Of a stretch of 64,000 nucleotides of DNA, positions 59,331-64,000 are shown piece after piece. The notes below the pieces were generated by a model, which worked only from the letters and a program-made list of their open reading frames with translations, ran no database searches and was not told the DNA's origin. The DNA comes from Bacteroidales bacterium WCE2004. Its GTDB lineage: Bacteria > Bacteroidota > Bacteroidia > Bacteroidales > UBA932. Positions within the stretch are counted from its first letter, which is position 1, and each line of letters opens with the position of its first letter. The stretch is from NCBI GenBank assembly GCA_900167895.1, contig FUZR01000002.1, positions 496,001-560,000 on the forward strand. The letters are read 5' to 3'. Made by a program: the position numbers and the translations under genes.

Positions 59331-60341
59331 ATGAAAACGTACAAACTCCTCCTCTCCATGCTGGCCGCGGCCCTGTTGCTGCCGGCTTGCAAAGAAAGCA
59401 GCATCCTGCTTCCGAGCGTCAGCGGCAAGGCTGGCGAGATCATCGTCGTGATGGAGAAATCCGACTGGGAGAACACCCTGGGCAACGACGTGCGCGAGGT
59501 GCTCGGCTGCGACACGCCATGGCTGGCGCAGCAGGAGCCGCTCTTCAGCATCGTCAACGTCTCCCCTTCCACGTTCGTGGACCTGTTCAAGGTGCACCGC
59601 AACATCTTCCTCTTCCAGGTGGGTCCGCAGGTCGACACGGTCGGCCTCTTCTTCCGCCACGACATGTGGGCGGCCCCGCAGTGCGTCATCCAGCTGAGCG
59701 CTCCCACCGCCGCACAGGCCTCCGAGCTGCTCAAGGAGAAGGCCTCGACGATCATCAACTCCGTCGAAACGGCCGAGCGCGACCGCGTGATCCGCAACAC
59801 CTACAGATATGAGGAGGGTCCCATCTTCCAGCAGCTGGTCGGGCTGTTCGGCGGCGCGCCGCACTTCCCCGTCGGCTACAAGATCCGCAAGGCGTCCGAA
59901 AACTTCGCCTGGATCGCCGACGACAAGGCGGTCTATCAGGACGTCTTCATCTACCGCTATCCGGTCGAGGACGATCCCTTCACCCTGGACAAGATCGTCG
60001 CCCACCGCAACGAAGTCCTCAAGGAGAACGTCCCGGGCATGCTCGAAGGCTCTTTCATGACCACCAGCGAGTTCTTCACGCCCAAGCTCGAATACCTCAA
60101 GTACCGCGGACGCGACCTCGCGCAGGTGCGCGGCATGTGGGAGGTCCAGAACGACTTCATGGGCGGCCCGTTCGTGTCCCACTCCTTCTACAGCCCGGAC
60201 GGCAAGGAGATTTTCGTGGCGGAATCCTGGGTGTACGCACCGCAGGAAGACAAACGCAACTTCCTCCGTCAGGTCGAGGCGCTTCTCTACTCCTGGGAGT
60301 GGAAAAAGCAGGAACCGGCGGAAGAAAATGCGACAAATTAG
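59331..60341 (+). CDS. DUF4837 lipoprotein
   Basis: The 336-aa exported protein has a signal with lipobox LLPAC (Cys20). Its body matches the DUF4837 family of Bacteroidota. Examples are GKAGEIIVVMEKSDWENTLG near the N-terminus and FMTTSEFFTPKLEYLKYRGR and VRGMWEVQNDFMGGPFVSHS in the C-terminal half. Function is unknown; its steady place after rseP suggests envelope stress or outer-membrane work. Confidence 0.88.
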   Translation: MKTYKLLLSMLAAALLLPACKESSILLPSVSGKAGEIIVVMEKSDWENTLGNDVREVLGCDTPWLAQQEPLFSIVNVSPSTFVDLFKVHRNIFLFQVGPQVDTVGLFFRHDMWAAPQCVIQLSAPTAAQASELLKEKASTIINSVETAERDRVIRNTYRYEEGPIFQQLVGLFGGAPHFPVGYKIRKASENFAWIADDKAVYQDVFIYRYPVEDDPFTLDKIVAHRNEVLKENVPGMLEGSFMTTSEFFTPKLEYLKYRGRDLAQVRGMWEVQNDFMGGPFVSHSFYSPDGKEIFVAESWVYAPQEDKRNFLRQVEALLYSWEWKKQEPAEENATN

Positions 60342-60372
60342 TTTGTCATATCCAAAAAGTTTTCTATCTTTG
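60342..60372 (+). promoter_or_regulatory. Promoter of tRNA-Glu (and probably rpsT)
   Basis: TTTG (60342-60345), 19 nt, TATCTTTG (60365-60372): an exact consensus match. Confidence 0.8.
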
Positions 60373-60410
60373 CAGTCCCAATTTGGCGCATAACGCATTG
60401 GGATGAGTTT

Positions 60411-60485
60411 GGTGGGTTCGTATAACGGCTAGTACTCAAGATTTTCATTCTTGCAATAGGAGTTCGATTCTCCTACCCACTACCA
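60411..60485 (+). tRNA. tRNA-Glu (anticodon TTC)
   Basis: The 75-nt gene has acceptor arms GGTGGGT/ACCCACT, anticodon stem CAAGA/TCTTG with loop TTTTCAT, T-arm AGGAGTTCGATTCTCCT and an encoded CCA. Confidence 0.95.
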
Positions 60486-60504
60486 AATATTAAAAATAAC
60501 AACA

Positions 60505-60759
60505 ATGGCAAATACAGCATCCGCAAAGAAGGCCGATCGCCAGAACGATAGGCACAGATTGCATAATCGTTATTATGCAAAGACCACCCGCAACGCTATC
60601 CGCGACATCCGCAACACCACCGACAAGGCTACGGCCGAGGCCAACGCCCCCAAGGTGTACGCGATGATCGACAAGCTCGCCAAGATTGGCCTGATCCACA
60701 AGAACAAGGCCTCCAACCTCAAGAGCGGCATTGCGGTTTACATCAACAAGCTTGCTTAA
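60505..60759 (+). CDS. rpsT: 30S ribosomal protein S20
   Basis: The 84-aa basic protein binds 16S rRNA and assists 30S assembly. The sequence [20 protein letters not shown] and the final [18 protein letters not shown] are typical. It is probably co-transcribed with the upstream tRNA-Glu, since no promoter is seen between them. Confidence 0.95.
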   Translation: MANTASAKKADRQNDRHRLHNRYYAKTTRNAIRDIRNTTDKATAEANAPKVYAMIDKLAKIGLIHKNKASNLKSGIAVYINKLA

Positions 60760-60782
60760 AAGCAATTTTTGTTGTACTTTTG
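60752..60782 (+). promoter_or_regulatory. Promoter of tRNA-Pro
   Basis: TTG (60752-60754), 20 nt, TACTTTTG (60775-60782). Confidence 0.6.
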
Positions 60783-60848
60783 CAATCCTTTTCCGGCACA
60801 CGCCGGGATTGACAACACTGAATAAATTCGAAGTTCATCTTCGAAAAT

Positions 60849-60922
60849 CGGGATGTAGCGCAGTTGGCTAGCGCACTACGTTCGGGACGTAGGGGTCGTC
60901 TGTTCGAGTCAGATCATCCCGA
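60849..60922 (+). tRNA. tRNA-Pro (anticodon CGG)
   Basis: The 74-nt gene has acceptor arms CGGGATG/CATCCCG and anticodon stem CTACG/CGTAG with loop TTCGGGA (anticodon CGG). CCA is not encoded. Confidence 0.95.
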
Positions 60923-60923
60923 C

Positions 60924-60952
60924 AAGGGGAAGCGGAAACGTTTCCCCTTTTT
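60924..60952 (+). terminator. Terminator after tRNA-Pro
   Basis: Stem GGGGAA...TTCCCC with an inner CG/CG pair and GAAA loop is followed by T5. The next gene's ATG is 8 nt on, so it may also act as an attenuator. Confidence 0.7.
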
Positions 60953-60959
60953 CGTTTGT

Positions 60960-62609
60960 ATGAAAAGAATCTTCATCATACTGGCTGCTGCCGTGACCGC
61001 GTGCACGACGGCGCCCCGGGGCCTCCAGGAGGCGGAACGCCTGCTGGAGGAGGCCCCTGACAGCAGCCTGGCCGTGCTGGAGCGCATCGCTCCGGCCAGC
61101 CTGCGTGGCCGGAGCCAGCGCGCGGCCTACACCCTGCTGCACGCCCGCGCGGAAGAGGCCTGCTTCGGGTTCATCCCGTCCGAGGAGACGGCTGCGCTCG
61201 AGGAGGCCGCCGAGTACTACGAGGCGGCCGGCGACGCCCCGCAGCGCGTCGCGGCCTGGTACCGCCTCGGGCGGCTCCAGGCGGCCGACGGGGCGCTCTC
61301 CCGTGCCATCGTGTCCTTCGAGAAGGCCCTGGCCGCGGCCCGGGAAGCAAAGGACATCGAAGCCGAAGGCGACGTCCGCCGCGAGCTGGCCTACACCTAC
61401 AACGCCTCCCTCCAGCACGTCGCCGCCGCCCGGGAGCTCTACGCCTCCTGGCAGGCCTACGACCGCGCCGGCGAGGCGGGCAAGGGCCGCCGCGTCCTGT
61501 TGGAATACGGCCAGGCGTGGTACAACTTCGAGCGCTACGACGAGGCGGAGGAGATCTTCCGGGCCGTCCTGTCTGAGGCCGTCGCCGCCGCCGACACCCT
61601 GACGCAGGTCCGCTGCCTGCAGTCCTACGCCGCCCTGGCGCTGGAGAAGACGCCCGCAGACCCCGACCTGGCCCGCGAGATGCTCGGCCGCGTGCAGGAC
61701 GACCTGCTCTATCCGCTCAGCTCCGCAGACTGGGGCGTGCTCGCCTACGCCGCGTCGCTGCAGGGACGCGACGCCGAGGCACAGCGCTGCCTCGCCCACT
61801 CCCGGGCCCGCATGGAGACGGTCGGCGACCGCAACCGGCTCCGCTTCCGGCAGTACCAGGTGGACGCGCGCGCCGGCCGGACGGCCGAGGCGCTGAAGGC
61901 CCTGGAGGACGTGACCGCCTACGGCAACGAGGAGGACGTGTCCGCGCTGCGGAGCGCTGTGTCGCTGGCGCGCGAAGACTATCTGCAGGGGCGGCGCGCG
62001 CTCTCCGAGGAGCGCCTGCGCGCCACCCGGATGGGCATCTGGGCGCTGCTGATGCTGGCCATCGGCGTGGCGAGCACCCTGCTGTGGTTCCTGCGCGCGC
62101 GCCGCATCGAGGCCGCCAGGGCGCTCGCCGAGGAGAAGGCCGAGACCGAGCGCTACATCGGCATCGCCGAGGAGCTGCAGGCCCGCCTGTCCGACACGGC
62201 CCGGCAGCTGAAGCAGACCGCCAGCGGCAAGAACGAGATACTGGAGCGGCTCTGCGAACAATACTACATCTTCGAGGGGACGGACAAGCTGCAGGGCAAC
62301 CTGCTCAAGGAGGCGCGGCAGGCCATCGAGGGCCTGCGCGACGACCCCAAGGTCCACGCGCGGCTCGAGCAGGCCGTGGACGCCGCCCACGACGGCGCGG
62401 CGTCCAAGCTCCGCGCCCAGCTGCCCGGCTGCAAGGAAGACGACGTCCGGCTGTTCGTGCTGGCCGCCTCCGGCTTCAGCCGCACGGCCATGGCCACGCT
62501 CCTGGACAAGGAGAAGGGCGTGGTCAACAACCGCCTCTGGCGGCTCAAGGGCCGCATCGCGGACTCCGGCGCCCCTGACAAGGAGCTCCTGGCAGGCTGT
62601 TTGGACTGA
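60960..62609 (+). CDS. TPR protein with membrane segment and C-terminal HTH-like region
   Basis: The 549-aa protein has a lipobox-like signal (AAAVTAC, about residue 15). About six to eight TPR-type helices follow (for example AAWYRLGRLQAADGALSRAI). One membrane segment lies near residues 357-377 (MGIWALLMLAIGVASTLLWF). A coiled-coil stretch then leads to a C-terminal DDVRLFVLAASGFSRTAMAT...VVNNRLWRLKGRI segment, which looks like a LuxR-type helix-turn-helix. Bacteroidota have many such TPR-TM-HTH proteins of unknown function, likely sensors. It lies directly after the tRNA-Pro terminator with no clear separate promoter. Confidence 0.75.
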   Translation: MKRIFIILAAAVTACTTAPRGLQEAERLLEEAPDSSLAVLERIAPASLRGRSQRAAYTLLHARAEEACFGFIPSEETAALEEAAEYYEAAGDAPQRVAAWYRLGRLQAADGALSRAIVSFEKALAAAREAKDIEAEGDVRRELAYTYNASLQHVAAARELYASWQAYDRAGEAGKGRRVLLEYGQAWYNFERYDEAEEIFRAVLSEAVAAADTLTQVRCLQSYAALALEKTPADPDLAREMLGRVQDDLLYPLSSADWGVLAYAASLQGRDAEAQRCLAHSRARMETVGDRNRLRFRQYQVDARAGRTAEALKALEDVTAYGNEEDVSALRSAVSLAREDYLQGRRALSEERLRATRMGIWALLMLAIGVASTLLWFLRARRIEAARALAEEKAETERYIGIAEELQARLSDTARQLKQTASGKNEILERLCEQYYIFEGTDKLQGNLLKEARQAIEGLRDDPKVHARLEQAVDAAHDGAASKLRAQLPGCKEDDVRLFVLAASGFSRTAMATLLDKEKGVVNNRLWRLKGRIADSGAPDKELLAGCLD

Positions 62610-62611
62610 TT

Positions 62612-62700
62612 TTCAACACATTGATAATCAAATAGTTACAATCCGCGAGATTTTCTTGCGGATTGTTGGTTTATAACACACTCATTATCAGGCAGATACG
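62612..62700. repeat. Long palindromic repeat (ninth copy, CAATCCGC centre)
   Basis: Inner arms CAATCCGC (62639-62646) and GCGGATTG (62658-62665). The outer arms TTGATAATCAAATAGTTAC and CTCATTATCAGGCAGATACG resemble those of the other copies. It lies between the TPR stop and the TonB promoter. Confidence 0.55.
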
Positions 62701-62733
62701 GATAGCCCGCGAGATTTTTTACACGCGCGAAAA

Positions 62734-62766
62734 TTTGGAAAACGGGCGCAGGAGGCCATAACTTTG
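62734..62766 (+). promoter_or_regulatory. Promoter of the TonB-like gene
   Basis: TTTG (62734-62737), 21 nt, TAACTTTG (62759-62766); ATG at 62792. Confidence 0.7.
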
Positions 62767-62791
62767 CATCGGACACTTAAAACGAAAAGTT

Positions 62792-63475
62792 ATGGAAACC
62801 AAGAAAAATCCCAAAGTCGCTCTCGACAACAAGCGCGTCATTTTCCTGGAGATCGGCCTGATCTTCTCCCTGGTCGCCGTGCTCGGCGCATTCTCCTATT
62901 CCTCTTCCATCCGGAAAGCGCCGGTCCTGCAGGCGGACGCCGGCGACATCCCGGAGATGGAGATCATCCCCATCATCCAGGAGACGCCGCCGGAGCCCCC
63001 GAAACTGCCCGAAATCCCCGTCTTCTCCGACGTGCTGGATATCGTGGACAATGACATCAAGACCGTCGACGTCCTCACCCTCGAGAGTGACGAGCTCGAC
63101 GTGGTGCCGATCCGCGACTACATCGAAGAGATCAAGGATGAGGTCATGGACGAGGACATCCCGTTCGTTCGGGTGGAGCAGAAGCCGACCTTCCAGGGCG
63201 GCGACGCCAAGGAATTCAGCCGCTGGGTCGCCCAGCACCTCGAATACCCCGAGATGGCCCGGGAAATGGCTCTCGCCGGCTGCGTCGTACTGGAGTTCAC
63301 GGTCCGCAAGGACGGCAGGATCGCCAACATCAAGGTGCTCCGCAGCGTGGACCCGATCCTGGACAAAGAAGCGGTCCGCGTGGTGACCAGCTCCCCGCTC
63401 TGGGAGCCAGGCAGACAAGGCGCACGTCCCGTGAACGTGACTTACCAGTTCCCGGTAATCTTCCAGCTGCGCTAG
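62792..63475 (+). CDS. tonB: Energy transducer TonB
   Basis: The 227-aa protein has an N-terminal membrane segment (about 17-38) and a proline-rich periplasmic stretch (IIQETPPEPPKLPEIP). The C-terminal TonB domain has YPEMAREMALAGCVVLEFTV followed by RKDGRIANIKVLRSVDPILD and a final YQFPVIFQLR. It passes proton-motive energy from ExbBD to outer-membrane receptors. No exbB/exbD is adjacent. Confidence 0.9.
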   Translation: METKKNPKVALDNKRVIFLEIGLIFSLVAVLGAFSYSSSIRKAPVLQADAGDIPEMEIIPIIQETPPEPPKLPEIPVFSDVLDIVDNDIKTVDVLTLESDELDVVPIRDYIEEIKDEVMDEDIPFVRVEQKPTFQGGDAKEFSRWVAQHLEYPEMAREMALAGCVVLEFTVRKDGRIANIKVLRSVDPILDKEAVRVVTSSPLWEPGRQGARPVNVTYQFPVIFQLR

Positions 63476-63478
63476 GAT

Positions 63479-64000
63479 CTATTTCCGCCCGCGGCGGTTG
63501 AGTTCGGCCTGGAATGCCTGCGCGTTGCGGTTGTGCTCGGCCAGGGTCTTGGCGAATACGTGCGTACCGGAGAAGTCGGCGTTGGCACAGAAGTAAAGGT
63601 TGCCCGCGCCCCAGGTGCCGCCGAAGTCAGGATTCAGGACAGCATCAAGCGCAGCGCGCGTAGGCACGCAGATGGGTCCCGGGGGCAGGCCGGTGTGCTT
63701 GTAGGTGTTGTAGTCCGAGTCCACCTCCAGGTGCTTGAGCAGGATGCGGTTGAGCTTGTAGTCGTAGCAGAACGCTATCGTGGGGTCGGCCTGCAGCGGC
63801 ATCCCGATCTTGAGGCGGTTCAGGTACACGCCCGCGATCCGGGGCATCTCGGCCTCGTTGTTGGACTCGGCCTTGACGATCGAGGCCAGCACGGAGACCT
63901 GCTGGCGGGTCAGCCGCAGGGCCTTCGCCTTCGCGTCCCGCTCCGCGGTCCAGAAGGCGTCCCACGCGGCTTTCTGCCTGTCGAAGACGTCCACCATCGA
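63479..64000 (-). CDS. mltG: Endolytic transglycosylase MltG, partial
   Basis: This is the C-terminal 174 residues or so of an MltG/YceG-family protein; the 5' part lies beyond the window. MltG cuts nascent glycan strands and sets their length. Visible family blocks are LASIVKAESNNEAEMPRIAG (catalytic Glu in KAES), VYLNRLKIGMPLQADPTIAF and TYKHTGLPPGPICVP. Its 3' end is convergent with the TonB gene, with a 3-nt gap. Confidence 0.93.
   Translation of the reverse strand, partial: SMVDVFDRQKAAWDAFWTAERDAKAKALRLTRQQVSVLASIVKAESNNEAEMPRIAGVYLNRLKIGMPLQADPTIAFCYDYKLNRILLKHLEVDSDYNTYKHTGLPPGPICVPTRAALDAVLNPDFGGTWGAGNLYFCANADFSGTHVFAKTLAEHNRNAQAFQAELNRRGRK

Overview
The window reads as chromosomal DNA of a GC-rich member of the Bacteroidota, most likely order Bacteroidales. 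Three things support this. Promoters repeatedly match the Bacteroidota sigma-factor pattern TTTG, then 19-21 nt, then TAnnTTTG. Start codons mostly lack Shine-Dalgarno sequences. The gene set includes families typical of the phylum: an HU-CCDC81-like membrane protein, DUF4837 and DUF6515 proteins, a fimbrillin-like lipoprotein, an energy transducer TonB and a DUF349 protein. I cannot place it to genus.

Layout. 1-245 is intergenic palindromic repeat. 246-4566 (-) is the operon DUF349 protein-yidC-yggS. 4654-5331 is trmD, followed by a candidate small RNA. 5667-10766 (+) holds an NhaC antiporter, a glutamine cyclotransferase lipoprotein, a sialate O-acetylesterase-like enzyme and a histidine phosphatase. 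10776-13663 (-) is DUF3298 protein-proB-proA. 13.7-14.5 kb is a cluster of long palindromic repeats. 14.5-15.1 kb has two small genes and tRNA-Asn. 15305-23526 (+) is one long operon: HU-like membrane protein, Nudix, DUF4922-SpoIID fusion, AmpG-like permease, NamZ, DUF6515, murI. It looks like cell-wall turnover and muropeptide salvage. prfB, a 46-aa peptide gene with a fimbrillin-like lipoprotein gene, fumarase, serB and tRNA-Leu follow. 29.2-29.8 kb has more palindromic repeats. 29.8-36.9 kb has an M28 peptidase, a GH3 enzyme, an M48 protease, an M23/LysM protein and a phosphohexomutase.

From about 36.9 to 54.2 kb the window becomes an accessory region, visibly AT-richer from 39 kb on. It contains a Fic-family protein with an altered catalytic residue, a DUF4143-type ATPase, an orphan operator/promoter, a KAP-family P-loop NTPase, and eight minus-strand genes. 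Those eight are dominated by nuclease folds: PD-(D/E)xK with SAP-like segments, CoiA-like, MazG-like, GIY-YIG/DUF2075 helicase, NERD plus zinc finger, PLD, PD-(D/E)xK, and GIY-YIG with a NUMOD-like tail. I see no transposase, integrase or methylase. This is the best candidate for an uncharacterised, probably defence-related system. Just upstream (54.5-54.95 kb) lies a tandem pair of apparent small-RNA genes, each with its own promoter and terminator.

Core genes resume at 55 kb: def, ruvX, a degenerate M23 protein, dxr, rseP, a DUF4837 lipoprotein, tRNA-Glu, rpsT, tRNA-Pro, a TPR signalling-type protein, a TonB-like protein and the 3' part of mltG, cut by the window end.
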